Source: Oxytricha trifallax (Eukaryota; Ciliophora; Spirotrichea; Sporadotrichida; Oxytrichidae). From it: a DNA stretch of 64,000 nucleotides. How positions within the stretch are numbered: the stretch's first letter is position 1; every line of letters begins with the position of its first letter. The stretch spans positions 1-64,000 of the forward strand of contig ARYC01000208.1 of NCBI GenBank assembly GCA_000711775.1. Reading direction: 5' to 3'. Both the position numbers and the translations under genes were made by a program. Of this stretch, positions 45,927 through 58,115 are shown one piece after another. The notes below the pieces were generated by a model. It was given only the letters and a program-made list of their open reading frames with translations. It ran no database searches and was not told where the DNA came from.

Positions 45927-46822
45927 CAGAGTAATATGATAGAAGCCAGAAATATTAGAATTCCCTAAGTATCGATAAACTTAGACACTCTTAGCATCTG
46001 AGCAATTCCCCTTTGGTGAGAGGAAGTCATATTGAAGATATGAACTGCAATTCTTTAATTAAAAGGTTAAAGAAAGTAACTAGAAATGTAGTGGACCAAG
46101 TAAACCGTTCATATTGGTGTAAGCTTCTAAACTTCACAACACTAGTCCGAAAAATACTTTTACAATATGAACAATTTAGTTCATAAGCTACTTAGTTAGA
46201 TCATAACAACCGTATACTTCAACGAGTGACCAACGCCTTGAAGTATATCATGCTGAAATTTCTTACAGTAAGTTGGATCTCATTAGCTCCTTCCTAGTCA
46301 GCTGAGACAACTTTATTCAGCACCCAGAACATCATTCAAGATTAAACACAAGCTGCTTAACAATGAATCAGTTATAGCGAAACTAAATAATCATTCACCA
46401 CATGGGAAGATCAAGCCTGTTCCATTTCTAAAGTCTACTCTCTGTTTATAAAGACAATGTCTCCTTTAACTAGTGTGAGCACACTTACCGAAGACCATCA
46501 GTCGATAAAACTCTTCCACAACAAAGATAAATCATCATTCAATGATTTAATCTTAATAAGAACGTCTGCTTAACGCTCAAACAACCTAGAACCTTCTCCA
46601 GCTATCTTTTTAAATCTATAGAGATAGAAAATCCTCAAAATTTCATTGGAAACTCATAGACTCATAGTTAACTCACTACTACCTGATACCCAAATTTACC
46701 AACTAAATAGGCTAAATCAATAAAGTCTGAATATTGAGGAAAAAAACAAGTGTTTTTTTCTAAATAAGTTCACTGCATTAAAAATCGAACCTCCCTATTT
46801 AATAACAAATAAAATAGTGTGA
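45927..46822 (+). CDS. Unrecognised 298-codon ORF
   Basis: A single frame runs to TGA 46820-46822 with one internal TGA at 46364-46366. Blocks: SLSIDKLRHSQHLSNSPLVR, NCNSLIKRLKKVTRNVVDQV, YWCKLLNFTTLVRKILLQYE, LKYIMLKFLTVSWISLAPSQ and, after the TGA, FTTWEDQACSISKVYSLFIK and LETHRLIVNSLLPD. The helical, Leu-rich character fits a folded protein; I recognise no family. Coding-like sequence in other frames extends upstream to about 45550. The start is not resolved. Confidence 0.55.
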
Positions 46823-46993
46823 AAATTAGGATGAATGAAAATTTTAATTGAAAATGATAGATTGAGTTATTATATGTAGAAGGAATACTATAAAAACAAT
46901 CCCCGAATATTTCAAAAATGACATGTAGTTTTACTTGCATTTCATGCTTTAATTTCAAATTGCCGTGATTGATCAATTCTACCATCATCTTAT

Positions 46994-48348
46994 TCATTGT
47001 TTGCTTATGAAGTGCTAATAGGTCTGTTCATCAATCGAATGTGTGCCTAAGTCTTCCATCTTGATGGTTCTTCTACCAAGTTTATTGTGGATTAGTTCTG
47101 AGTAGTTGAAACCCCCATCTTCATCGTCTACCTATTGTTACTCTTCAGATCTATCTCTTTGTGGTCTACCCCAAGGCATCTGCCACCTTCGTGTTGTCCT
47201 CTGAAGCCATCTCTGCCGCCTCAGCACCCTCCGCAGACACCCCTGCATCCTCTTCTGTAGTTGCCATCGTCATCGTCTCTTCTCTTGCGCCTCTCTGGCT
47301 CTCCCTCCTCAATAACACCCTCATTCACGAGTATCTCCTCTCCCCCTTGACTTATTCATCAGCTGGAGGCTGGTCTCCACATTGGGCATCTCGCCATTTT
47401 TGTCAAACCAGTATTTCAGGGGAATTCACGGGAAGATCTTTGACTGGGGGGCGGCCAGAGGCACTACTCGATTCTCCATGTTTGTCTCTACGGAAATGGG
47501 GTCTCCGACTTAAACAAGTGTCCCAGAGGCCGAGATAAGTGAGCATCTTTGTTTGGAGGAAGCATCCTATGGCAGTGAGCGAGCGCCCTGAGACCCATTA
47601 CCTTGGCAGTTGGAACGATGATGATGATCTCCTAGACAATATACCTGCAGATCCCTCCAGGCTTCTCCCCTTCCTCTAGTGGCCAGTTCTCTTCCCCGTG
47701 TGTGCGGCGTGATGCCCTTGGCGGATTCCATTTCTGTTTAGAGGAAATCTTAAGCATGCTTAAAGCTAGCCGTTAAGCAGGCCAGGGAATCTTCATTCAG
47801 TCTGCAGCTTTCGAACTGATCGGCACATTCGTTGAAGGGCACCACTGAGGGCGAGTGACCTGTTTGGGTGAATTCTTATTGAGATGATGTGAACAGGTGT
47901 CGACCAATCGTGGATATCTGTCGCTGCTTGTTGACCATGTACTAGATAGGGCCCCCACCTCTTGCCTTGGGCGCGTCCTATGTAGTAAGTGATTAGTACT
48001 AGACTTCTTCCTTAATCTTAAAGTCTCCAATGGCCTCCTTCCCCTTCTTGCTGGGCGTCCTCAACGCGAATGTCAGCCGCCTCCTGGCCAGGTGGCACTC
48101 CACGGTCTGCTGGATGCGGTCCCGGTGGCAGTAGATGGTGTGTGGGTCGAGGGTCGACATTAGGCCTAAGATGCTCTTCGTGTTGTGTCCTTGAAGTCTG
48201 ATGTTCTCCAGCAAGCATGTCATCTTGGGGGCCAGCACTGACCAGCTCATCGTTGGCTCTTGCTGATGGTAAATATCCACCCCTGGGGCAGCACGGAGGG
48301 CGACAGCTGTACTGATGGCGAGGCTGGGTATTGATTGTGGTCGTCCAT
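46994..48348 (-). pseudogene. Decayed gene in a GC-rich island
   Basis: Reverse-strand coding from ATG 48348 (MDDHNQYPASPSVQLSPSVL) through SWSVLAPKMTCLLENIRLQG, TIYCHRDRIQQTVECHLARR, RLTFALRTPSKKGKEAI, MVNKQRQISTIGRHLFTSSQ and VPFNECADQFESCRLNEDSL to a charged C-terminal region (EEGEPERRKRRDDDD, then MPWGRPQRDRSEE) ending at TGA 46994-46996. At least four frame changes. Composition is unlike anything else in the window: 48061-48120 is 39/60 G+C. Gln codons include TAA/TAG, so it has been under the ciliate code. Function unknown. Confidence 0.6.
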
Positions 48349-48484
48349 TGGGTGTGAGTAGGGTTCTTGCATAAGCTGGCTCTAGAGATACTGTTAGGAA
48401 TAATTTTTAAGTTTGATTAATAATATTAAAAGGCTTAAATACTGACCCTGTATATTTGGTAGCTTTCTGTTTTGTGATAGAGGG

Positions 48485-48488
<4 letters not shown>

Positions 48489-48571
<83 letters not shown>
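48489..48571. repeat. (TA)n microsatellite
   Basis: About 83 bp of nearly pure TA dinucleotides with one short interruption. Confidence 0.95.
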
Positions 48572-48575
<4 letters not shown>

Positions 48576-48833
48576 TCTGTGTAATAAATAGAAAGCAACC
48601 AAATTCCTATAATAATTATTAATTAATTCAAATTTAAATTTAAAATCTACAACTTTCAAATTCGAAATAAATTCATACTTTTACATAATTAGAGAATCAC
48701 CCAAAATTTTATAATAATTTCCTAAGTGGATCAACTTTAGTTACTAAGGAATCACCCAAGTTTTGAATTATATACGAATAATATAATACTATTCATAAAC
48801 TCAAAACATTATTAGATAAATATGAAGGTAATA

Positions 48834-49250
48834 TTGTAAGAATACATTTGATTTGGGAAAAATATAATAAATTAAATTAAAATAATATGAAATTCGTAGC
48901 AGTTAAATTTCTGGAAACCTATACAATATGGTACTTGTTCGATAGAGAATTCAAATTTAGCTGGACTTTACTAATGGCGGTACCCCTCTATCGCATCGTA
49001 GAAGAGAGATAACTCGACTTTAATTTTTTGTGGTTTGTTTAGTTGATTTTAATACTCAAATTAAAGTCGAGTTATCTCTCTTCTAACGATGCGATAGAGG
49101 GGTACCGCCAACAGTAAAGTCCAGCTGAATTTGAATTCTCTATCGAACAAGTACTATTTGTCTAGGTTTCCAGAAAGTTAACTGCCACGAATTTCATATT
49201 ATTTTAATTTAATATATTTTATTTTTCCCAAATCAAATGTATTCCTACAA
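48834..49250. mobile_element. Foldback element F2
   Basis: A 417-bp inverted repeat, ends TTGTAAGAATACATTTG/CAAATGTATTCCTACAA, loop near 49033-49060. Same family as F1 and F3 by its ends and by AGCTGGACTTTACT, GGCGGTACCCCTCTATCGCA and GAGATAACTCGACTTTAAT. Arms are highly similar, so the palindrome is recent or maintained. The right flank (TT) does not match a TA duplication. Confidence 0.82.
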
Positions 49251-49583
49251 TTATAGCGCCAAGTCTCAACAAAGTAAGATCTTCTAATTATAACTAATAC
49301 TTAAGTCGGCACCAAGGCCGAAAATTTTTTACAAAACCCAGCCCTTAAATCCCTTAACCCATATAATTTGAGATATAAGTAAAAACTATCCAATAAAAAT
49401 CAAACACAGATATTGAATTAATATATAAAGTTTTCAAAGACCTAATATATAAAATTAATTTTATCATAAAGATTCTTCCAAATATTTAATATGGAATAAC
49501 TAAAGGTAAATATCAAACGGTATCTAGTCTGCAATTCCAGAGATTATATGTAAAATCTCTTCACAATTCTCTTTACAGATTAC
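49251..49583. other. Nothing recognised
   Basis: AT-rich with no frame. Confidence 0.4.
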
Positions 49584-50220
49584 GAAGCCCATGAAGATCT
49601 CAAAAGAACACATACGATTCACAGTATACGAGGAAAATAGCTACTATGACTACACCTACCTCAGAAATTAACCAGACAATAGAACCAACTCAGATTTTTG
49701 ACAGAGAAAGAGTTTACTTAATGCAGATAAAATCAAACAGAGAACAAGGAAAATATTTTAAGTTTAAATTAAATGTCAAACTGAAGTGAAAATCGGAGAG
49801 ATATAGAACAAATCAGTTGAAATAAAAAAAAATTAATATAAAGCGGTTTGTCCCTTATAAGCTAATATACTTAATTTTATGAGCGGGGGTCCCAAGAGAC
49901 CTCAATATACATAAGGCAAGACTTGAAACTATTTCCAGTTAGATACCTCAAGAAGATCTCTACGACATAGACTAAATAGTCTTCCAAACTTACTACATAA
50001 AATACAAATATTATAAGATCAAAGAAAATACAAAGAAGAAGACCTGCTGTACAAAAATCTTTTCCCAATCAAGCTAAATACAAAATTTGCAAATACCTTT
50101 TCAATGGTGCTCACAGGCTGAATGTTTACAACAAAGACAACACCTACTATTAAAAGACAACCAACATACATTTCAGACATCGCATGTGCGAACTAGCAGA
50201 GGGATTATTAATATTACAAA
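49584..50220 (+). pseudogene. Broken coding fragments
   Basis: First block: MKISKEHIRFTVYEENSYYD, TYLRNQ, then RVYLMQIKSNREQGKYFKF in another frame. Second block (from about 49888): VPRDLNIHKARLETISSQIP and YYIKYKYYKIKENTKKKTCC, then CKYLFNGAHRLNVYNKDNTY and FRHRMCELAEG. The C...H...H...C spacing in the last part might be a zinc-binding remnant. Frames change at least twice. Confidence 0.4.
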
Positions 50221-50750
50221 CAGTATTATTTGTTATCCTGATGTATTAATCACTTAATATATTTACAGATCATGATTGCAATTATTATAATTATAAAATA
50301 ATAATTTTTCTTTCTGTAATTAGATTAAGAACTACTAATGTATTATATAAAGATAATTAAAAAAAATAAAATTTTTGTTTCTGATATCCTTAAATTTTAT
50401 AATATTTTAACTTTTCCCAAATTTCACAATTTTTTATTAAGGTTTTAATAATTATAAAATTTAGTTTAGGATTCAAAAGTTTTTATTAATTAATATTTGT
50501 CTTTTGAGAAACAGCAAAAAATTTACTTTATTAAGTCTACCGATAATAATATTTTTTCGGATAATACGAGTTTTTATCTTCTCATTTTTCTTCAATTTTA
50601 TACTTCTTTTAAAGAATATCATAATAACTCTTTAAGGATTTGAGAGATTTAATTAGTTAGTTTAATGAGTACTGAATTTATAATTTAAGATGCAGGAAAA
50701 ATATATATAAATTGGTCTAATTAAATTATATTTTAATAAAATATAAATCC

Positions 50751-50789
50751 CCTCAACCGTCAGCACTTTTAATAAGTGCTGACGTTTGA
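50751..50789. repeat. Strong hairpin
   Basis: CTCAACCGTCAGCACTT, a 5-nt loop, then AAGTGCTGACGTTTGAG: a 17-bp stem with one mismatch. A related half occurs at 45213. It could be a transposon end-to-end relic. Confidence 0.6.
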
Positions 50790-51589
50790 GATAATTAATA
50801 ATATACGCTTTATTTTATAGTTTAAAACATAAAACCTAAAATGATTATCATCGATAATTTATTTATCAAGCCTGTTAATAATTTATTCAAAATTTGCAAA
50901 TCGGCATAGCTTTCATAAAATATCTTGTTTACCTAAAAATTGGTTTTATAAAGTTAGAGATTGAAAAATCAGGTATAATATTACAGGATAGAGAAATGAA
51001 TATAATTACGAGAAGAAGAGTCTATTTCTATGATAAAAATTAGAATTAAAATGGAAATTAATGTGAAGTACTTCTCATAAATTGAAACTTAGCAAAAGCT
51101 TCTTAATTATAGTTTCGCTAAATCTACCCTTATCTCACACATCGTATTATAAATACTAGAGTCGTTTCTGTGTATAAAAAGTATCTATACAGCGATAGGA
51201 GGAAAAAGAAATGCAAAGAACATTAATCCAACTGAAATGAAAAAATCTAAGTGCCAACAAATGCAACCTCCGCTACTAACAATAATAAGAAACTGCTTAA
51301 CAACCAAGAAGGGAACTTAGCATGGACCGAAGGACGATAAGAATAATAACCTCGAAATAATGAAGATCTGATATAAAAATAGGAGTGGAAGCAAAGTTGA
51401 ATCAAAGTAATATATTATCAAACTAAAGAATTTTTGCCTCAATTATGTATTTCTTATATTATAATTACCTTGAGTTCTTAACTATCTATCTGTATATATG
51501 TATTTAATTGTAAAATTTATTATTGTTATGAAGTTATTTTAATTATATTAAAGTTTTAATACATTTAATTAATGTAGAGTTGGGAAATA
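50790..51589. other. AT-rich, weak content
   Basis: A slightly richer patch at 51150-51420 has no frame I can support. Confidence 0.4.
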
Positions 51590-52090
51590 TGGGAGGAATG
51601 CATTCATTTTCGCCAATGGTATGATTAATAGCAATCACAGACTTAAAGAAAGATACTGCAGTAGTAGACAAAGAACATGCACCCCAGGGGAAAGCTTAGC
51701 AATGAGTGACAGCTCTAAGCTGGGTTCAAAAGTTTATATCTTAAAATACTTTAATTTTAAGAAAGGTGATGTCTGATTTGTAATGGGAATAAATTGAACT
51801 TAAGGAAGATCTCCTACAAAAATCAACAAAATTAATTGTTGATAATGAAGAAATTAGCAAACAAGAAAATTAGAACTTTAGCCGAATATGATTGTTCAAA
51901 TGATATCGATATGATAAGTACAGCTTAAGAGTGTTAAACTAAAAGCTAGGATGCAGCCCCCATTGAGATTACTTACTCTGATTAGCTGGATCTGAAGTGT
52001 CTTATCTTTGACGACATCAGTGGCATACTCATCAACAAAGGTTGCAAGACTGATAATGTGATGGCGCTCAATTTTTATTAAATTTACTAT
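51590..52090 (+). pseudogene. Broken coding fragment
   Basis: Ends with a clear open stretch, DAAPIEITYSDQLDLKCLIF followed by DDISGILINKGCKTDNVMAL (about 51954-52080). Upstream pieces (ITDLKKDTAVVDKEHAPQG) need frame changes. Family unknown. Confidence 0.4.
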
Positions 52091-52839
52091 ATTTATTTAA
52101 AGTTTAGAATTTTAGCTTTAATTAAATTTGCATTAAGTGATGCACTTTTACTACTACTGTTTTTAAAGTTTTAATAATTAAAATAAAATGAATTTGTCCC
52201 TATCAATTTGAAATCCTTTTTTTAATTTCAATTTTATTGTACTAATTTTATTTTTGACTGTGGATTAATCAAACCTTGTTTTATAAGTGCTAGATTATAT
52301 TATATATAATAAAAATATTCATTTTTCGATACTAAATTATTAAATGACGTTCCTACTTCAATGTATTGGGAAACATTTAAGATATACTCGGGTATTTTGA
52401 TTTTATTTTCTTATTTTAATGGTTTAACATTTTTTTTTCAAGTTTTGGAATTACGATGGGATTTAATTAATTATTTTCCCCTAATATTATTCAAACAATA
52501 ATAAGTAAATTTAAATTATATGCAATGATTAAAAAATAAAAATTTTGCTTATATATAATATTGGTTCCATTTTAAAAGTATTTATAAAATTATCAATTCT
52601 TATTAAACTTAATTTATACATACTTATATAGTAAATGGATATCATGATAATGTAAGATTTACTTCTCGTAAATATAATAATAACTTCTACATTACATTAA
52701 ATAATGGGATAGTTGGTATTAGCAATATTAATAATATCATTTCTTGAAAATAATAAATTCTCAATTAAATTTCATAAATTTAAGATATCGAAATGTATAA
52801 TATATTGAATAATAATAATAATAAGAAATTGATAACAAT
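52091..52839. other. AT-rich, nothing recognised
   Basis: Contains a short (ATA)n run near 52808. No gene. Confidence 0.45.
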
Positions 52840-53130
52840 AATAAATCAAATTGGAAGATTCTTTAAACGAAGTTGAAGTAGGAATAAATTATCAAAAATT
52901 ATGTAAGTAAAATTTCAGATATATATCTTTATTTTCATTTTTAGCAATACTACAAAGTATTGTTAGAGAGAGGACGACTTTTTAGAAAGCAAAACAATAC
53001 TAAAATATAAAAAGATAACAGATTGAGATGTATACGATGAGGAGTAGAAAGATGACAAGACTGTTCTGTTAAACCGATATCTTTATATAAGTAAATCCAA
53101 AAAGTTCATTAAATAATAAAATTTGATTTT
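52840..53130 (+). CDS. Two-exon unknown fragment
   Basis: Exon-like LEDSLNEVEVGINYQKL ends at GTAAGT (52902). A 3' site TTTTTAG lies at about 52944, followed by QYYKVLLERGRLFRKQNNTK or the alternative frame REDDFLESKTILKYKKI. Which frame is right depends on the exact splice. Gene segment of unknown identity. Confidence 0.35.
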
Positions 53131-53219
53131 AAATTGAATTTTTCCAATTATTTTTAGCTTATAATTAAAAATGAATTTAAAATAATTCAATAAAATATTA
53201 TCAATCCATTTGAAAAAGA

Positions 53220-53370
53220 CAATAATCGGGAACACCTCCAAATCTTTGATTGAAAGTTGTGAAACAAGAAAATATGATGATAAATAAAAATATATCCCAT
53301 CATCACAAAATACAATACTTCAATAAACCATGTTCAGCAATTGAAATCTGACCGAAACATACCTTATTTT
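53220..53370 (+). pseudogene. Paralogue fragment of 56790-56920
   Basis: Reads SGTPPNL, a TGA, then LKVVKQENMMINKNISHHH. The 39-bp stretch 53226-53264 matches 56829-56867 at 33 of 39 positions. Unknown family. Confidence 0.4.
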
Positions 53371-53944
53371 TTTACTACGCCCTAAATTAAAAAGTTAGAT
53401 ACACTTAATTATGACGTAAGGCCTTAAAATATGCACTATATGCTATTGAAATAGAGGGTCACGGAAAATCATGAGTTGACTTGGAATTAAGCAATCCACT
53501 AAATTTGAGCTCCTAAGCAAGAGTGTAATATCGGAACATAATATAGAATACAATTTTATCTTAAGTCAATTTACTATCATTATACGTCATTGCATCCGTA
53601 AAGATTTTGAATATTTAAGCCTTTTATTTAAATTAAATCAGAAATTCACTTTTATCATTTATAATATTTACACAAATTTATCATTTTTGTTAACCTATCT
53701 TTTTTGTTAATGGCATTAGAGAAATATTTTCGAGTTTTTCTCTATTACCTTGCATTTTTTTAATTCTATTCATTAATTACTTATATCTTGTCTATTTATT
53801 AACGTATTATTTTCTTTCTTATAACAATAAAGTTGTTTGAAATTTTGTATGTTAGTAAATATTAATACACTTTACTTAATAGTCAATATTTTTTTCATTA
53901 TATATGATGAGTATGAAAAATAAATAAATTATTTTCTGCATTAT

Positions 53945-54517
53945 TAATTATCAAACATGGAGAAAAATTGTAAGAGAAGCTGAATATGTGGGAAATGTGA
54001 GTGCATCATTAAACTGTTTAAAGTGTGTAGGTAGAGGACATTGGTAGGATATTAAGGAGTATGATGCTACACTTTAAAACTGGGTTAGATGATTTGAACA
54101 GAGTGGGGTCTCAAAATATTATATAGACGGCAAATAGCATCATGAACACAAGAAAATGTTTAAGTATCGCCTCCTCATGCGCCCAAATATTATTATTCAC
54201 GAGTTCAGATTATAAGCCGCTTGCCTCAAGAACAAACGAATGCACTCAAATTCTTTGTGTCTTATCAGAAGCATTTCTCATCAACAGCTGTCACACCGAG
54301 CTGATTCAAGTCTACTTTTTTAGGGCATATCATTTTTTAAGAAGGCCGCGATTGTAAACTCACTTTGCTCGTTAGGCGTTTCAAGCTGGAAAAAGAGTGA
54401 AACATCGCTAGTGTAGTTTATGATTAGAAATATGGCATTCAACTAATTGCCCCAATTAAGTTTGAGTTATAATTATACAGGCTTATTTTTCTAAGCAAAG
54501 TCTTTCGACTTGAGCTG
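53945..54517 (+). pseudogene. 190-codon ORF with one TGA, unrecognised
   Basis: A single frame from about 53945 to TGA near 54515 with one TGA near 54085: IVREAEYVGNVSASLNCLKC, GRGHWQDIKEYDATLQNWVR, then SGVSKYYIDGKQHHEHKKMF and KYRLLMRPNIIIHEF. From about 54190 an alternative frame (RLPQEQTNALKFFVSYQKHF) looks at least as good, so a frameshift is likely there. No family recognised. Confidence 0.4.
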
Positions 54518-54902
54518 ATAAATTAATATTTCTCATATACACTTGCGCAATTTAAAGACTTGCATATGAATTTAAGTATTGAGGTTACTCTCATCTTCTC
54601 ACCAGCTTAAAATAGCTATATGAAAAATATATTGCCCTAATATCTATTGAGGTTTAAATCGCAATGCCATTGACTTACTCAAGTTTAACTTGGGATAATT
54701 GATAATTTAGGAAACAATTTATTTATTTTTCATATTAATCATATTTAAATAAAATTTTTATTAAATTTTATTTGATTATTGAGTGATACTTAAAATAAAA
54801 GGTATTAAATTTTAAAAATCAAAATCCAATGATTTTAAATAAAGCTTATTTAATAAGTTCAAACTTTTTCAGTTAACTTAAGTTATAATTATTCATTTTT
54901 TA

Positions 54903-56523
54903 GAATTTGAGAAAATATTATTAAATAAATTATTTTTAATTAAATTATTGGCAGTTACAGTTGGCCAATTTAACGATCGTTGCCTATTCTAAAGTGAATT
55001 CAAAATAAGCTGGACTTTACTGTTGGTGGTAAAATTACACCTCATCCCTGGTGCGAGATAACTTTACTTTAATTAGAAAAAATTGTAAATTCGGCCAAAT
55101 ATAAGAATTCTAAATATTCAAAATGATTAAAACCGAGATATATAATAATCATTGCTAATACTTATAATTATTTATTTAAACTTAATGGAATCTCTAAGTG
55201 TATAATTTATTAATACTTGATTCTTCATTAGGTATGATAGGGATTATTCTGAATTTATGATTGGTTTATATTCATAAAATTGTGTTTCTTAAAGTTTGAT
55301 TAGTGAAGTTCTAAGTATTCTGAATACTTTTAGGGCAATGATGCTTTAAAATTTGTTTATTTAATTATTATGTTTTTGGCGAGCTACCGTGAAAAAACTG
55401 ATCGTGGTAGCTCGCCATTTATATTATTTAAATTATTATTATTATTCAATATTAAATATTCGCAATAAACCAGTTTGCATTTATTGATAAAAATTATCGT
55501 ATCATCACTGATTAAATATATTCTCTCTATTTTTATGTTTACTAATAAAGATCTTAAATTAATCAAATTTGCTTGAAAAATCAAAAATTCATTTACTAGG
55601 TATAAGAATTGGACTTTCATTTAATTGATATGAATTTATAAATATTACAACATTAACTCCTTAATAATTATAATTAAATATAGCCAATACAATTGAATTT
55701 TTTTAAAACTCGCTATTTATATGGATTAAAACTAATAGAAGTTGTAAACGTATATTTCTAATAATATTTATAAATTCATATCAATTAAATGAAAGTCCAA
55801 TTCTTATACCTAGTAAATGAATTTTTGATTTTTCAAGCAAATTTGATTAATTTAAGATCTTTATTAGTAAACATAAAAATAGAGAGAATATATTTAATCA
55901 GTGATGATACGATAATTTTTATCAATAAATGCAAACTGGTTTATTGCGAATATTTAATATTGAATAATAATAATAATTTAAATAATATAAATGGCGAGCT
56001 ACCACGATCAGTTTTTTTCACGGTAGCTCGCCAAAAACATAATAATTAAATAAACAAATTTTAAAGCATCATTGCCTTAAAAGTATTCAGAATACTTAGA
56101 ACTTCACTAATCAAACTTTAAGAAACACAAATTTTTGAATATAAACCAATCATAAATTCAGAATAATCCCTATCATACCTAATGAAGAATCAAGTATTAA
56201 TAAATTATACACTTAGAGATTCCATTAAGTTTAAATAAATAATTATAAGTATTAGCAATGATTATTATATATCTCGGTTTTAATCATTTTGAATATTTAG
56301 AATTCTTATATTTGGCCGAATTTACAATTTTTTCTAATTAAAGTAAAGTTATCTCGCACCAGGGATGAGGTGTAATTTTACCACCAACAGTAAAGTCCAG
56401 CTTATTTTGAATTCACTTTAGAATAGGCAACGATCGTTAAATTGGCCAACTGTAACTGCCAATAATTTAATTAAAAATAATTTATTTAATAATATTTTCT
56501 CAAATTCGAATGTATTCCTACAA
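54903..56523. mobile_element. Foldback element F3, giant palindrome
   Basis: Arms 54903-55647 and 55762-56507 are nearly identical inverted copies with a 114-bp loop. The outer 150 bp of each arm is the F1/F2 foldback (GGCAGTTACAGTTGGCC, AGCTGGACTTTACT, GAGATAACT). The inner 600 bp is unique AT-rich sequence. Each arm also holds a small hairpin, TGGCGAGCTACC/GGTAGCTCGCCA (55377-55417 and 55992-56033). The right end is ...TGTATTCCTACAA; the left outer end is worn. Mirror-image frames inside the arms are not genes. Confidence 0.85.
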
Positions 56524-56789
56524 TAATAAATAAATTATAAATTACCTATATAGCCTTGAATAAATCACAAAACTTAAAATATAAGAATATTTTAATATCT
56601 TAAAATATAAATTATCTAAAATTATTTATCAACATTTGTATATATTCATGTGTTAAATTATTCATTCAATTCATATTTTTATAGTATATAATTGAATAAC
56701 TTATTCTTACAATATTTACTAATCAAGTCATCTATTTTTCGGGATTTTACCAATCTTCAGCTTTCTAGCTTTTTATGATTGTCTTTAAG

Positions 56790-56920
56790 TTAGAAGCTAA
56801 TATTCTCGCATACAGTTTTGAGAACTTGTCGGGAACAAATCCAAATCTTAGATTTAAAGTTTTGAAGTATACCAACAAAATGAACATTCTCCTAAATCTT
56901 AAAACTCATACTTAATTATC
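56790..56920 (+). CDS. Short coding fragment, paralogue of 53220-53370
   Basis: Open frame EANILAYSFENLSGTNPNLR, then FKVLKYTNKMNILLNLKT. The shared SGT.PNL.+KV+K pattern with 53.2 kb supports coding. Identity unknown. Confidence 0.4.
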
Positions 56921-57128
56921 AATTACTTATATATATTTTTTTCTTAATAATTATTTTTTTAATAAATTTCCATTAAACTTATATATGTTGGTATAATTGC
57001 AATCATTTGCGTCTTTTATTCATTATTTTATGAGAATTATGATATTATTCTCGTGATATAATTGTATTCTTAATACACATAGCATACGCATTAAAAGCTT
57101 GATTCACCCCATCTGAAAATTATCAATT

Positions 57129-57311
57129 ATGGGTAATAGGACATTTTTGGTTGAAGGATCTTACTGCGATGTTTTAATCACTAGGAAATTCCCAGAATTG
57201 TTTCGTTTTCACTAACTTTAAGGGCTTTCACATTATCAGCAAATATAAGAACTGAAAGTAAAATTGGCTAAGTATGTAAAATCCTTACAAGAAGCTTGGA
57301 TTACTTCATGA
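57129..57311 (+). CDS. 60-codon unknown segment
   Basis: ATG 57129 to TGA about 57309: MGNRTFLVEGSYCDVLITRK, FPELFRFHQLQG, then a basic amphipathic helix (ELKVKLAKYVKSLQEAW). No internal TGA. Probably a gene segment; relation to the channel downstream is unknown. Confidence 0.4.
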
Positions 57312-58115
57312 TATTGAAGACTTTGATCTGTGTAATTGAAAACAACTTAAACTTAAGCAATTATAATAGTAGCTATCTATTAACATTCTTGATTAATTAA
57401 TTTTAAGCTAGAGTAGAATATACTTTCAAAATTAAGATATCAAACATATTTGAGTAATGACTTAGTTCATATTTATAACTGTTGATAAATAGAGAACCAC
57501 TGAATTTGATAGGGCTTGGATGTAATGACGCATTTGATTAATTCACGAGTCAATAATTTGTTTCTAAAAGGAGCTAAGAAATTATTTGATTTTAAATATT
57601 TAATATATTGTTTGGATATAGAAATTATATATAGGTAATTATACATTAAATATAGGATTTATTATGATTATATTATATAAATGAAGAATATTAACTAATA
57701 TAAAACTTGAATTGAAAATGATAAGAATATCTTGTTTATCTTAAGTCTCTTTAATTTCTCAAATTAATTGAAATTAATATTAATAAAATACATTCAAAAT
57801 GGGGAAAATGCAAAATAAAAATATAATGTTGATTATTTAAATATATAACAGCCACTAATTACATATACTTTCAGATCAATTTATAACCCATTAATGTTAA
57901 TTTCCTTCTATTTAAATTAGCTTAAAGTTATTATTTATATCTACTCACACTTTTTTTATTAAAAACATGGAGGCAGTTTAACTAGTTAATTTCCAAAGCA
58001 ATTCTTTTATTTCTAATTTCTCCAATTCAAATCTCTTTTAGCGCAGTGTCCCAAACAGTCTCAAGTATTTCTGTATAAGTCGATATCTTCAGGATATCTT
58101 CAGGGTATCTTCCTT
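57312..58115. other. AT-rich; possible short ORF near 57968
   Basis: A 50-codon frame from ATG 57968 (MEAVQLVNFQSNSFISNF) reaches TGA near 58118; coding status is doubtful. The rest is AT-rich. Confidence 0.3.

Noticed and set aside
47161-47538. Forward 125-codon ORF in the GC-rich island
   Set aside because: It is antisense to the reverse-strand frames, which show balanced charged and aromatic composition; the forward frame is Ser/Pro/Leu/Ala-rich as expected for a shadow in GC-rich DNA.
46994-48348. Possible PCNA- or Rad9-like clamp protein
   Set aside because: A single LTFALR-type match and an acidic/basic tail are too little; the rest does not follow the clamp pattern.
48435-48659. Reverse 74-codon ORF across the TA repeat
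   Set aside because: Its sequence is mostly alternating Ile/Tyr translated from (TA)n.
55384-56049. Identical 78-86-codon ORFs on opposite strands
   Set aside because: They are mirror images inside the arms of palindrome F3; their duplication follows from the inverted repeat, and the AT-driven composition gives no coding signal.
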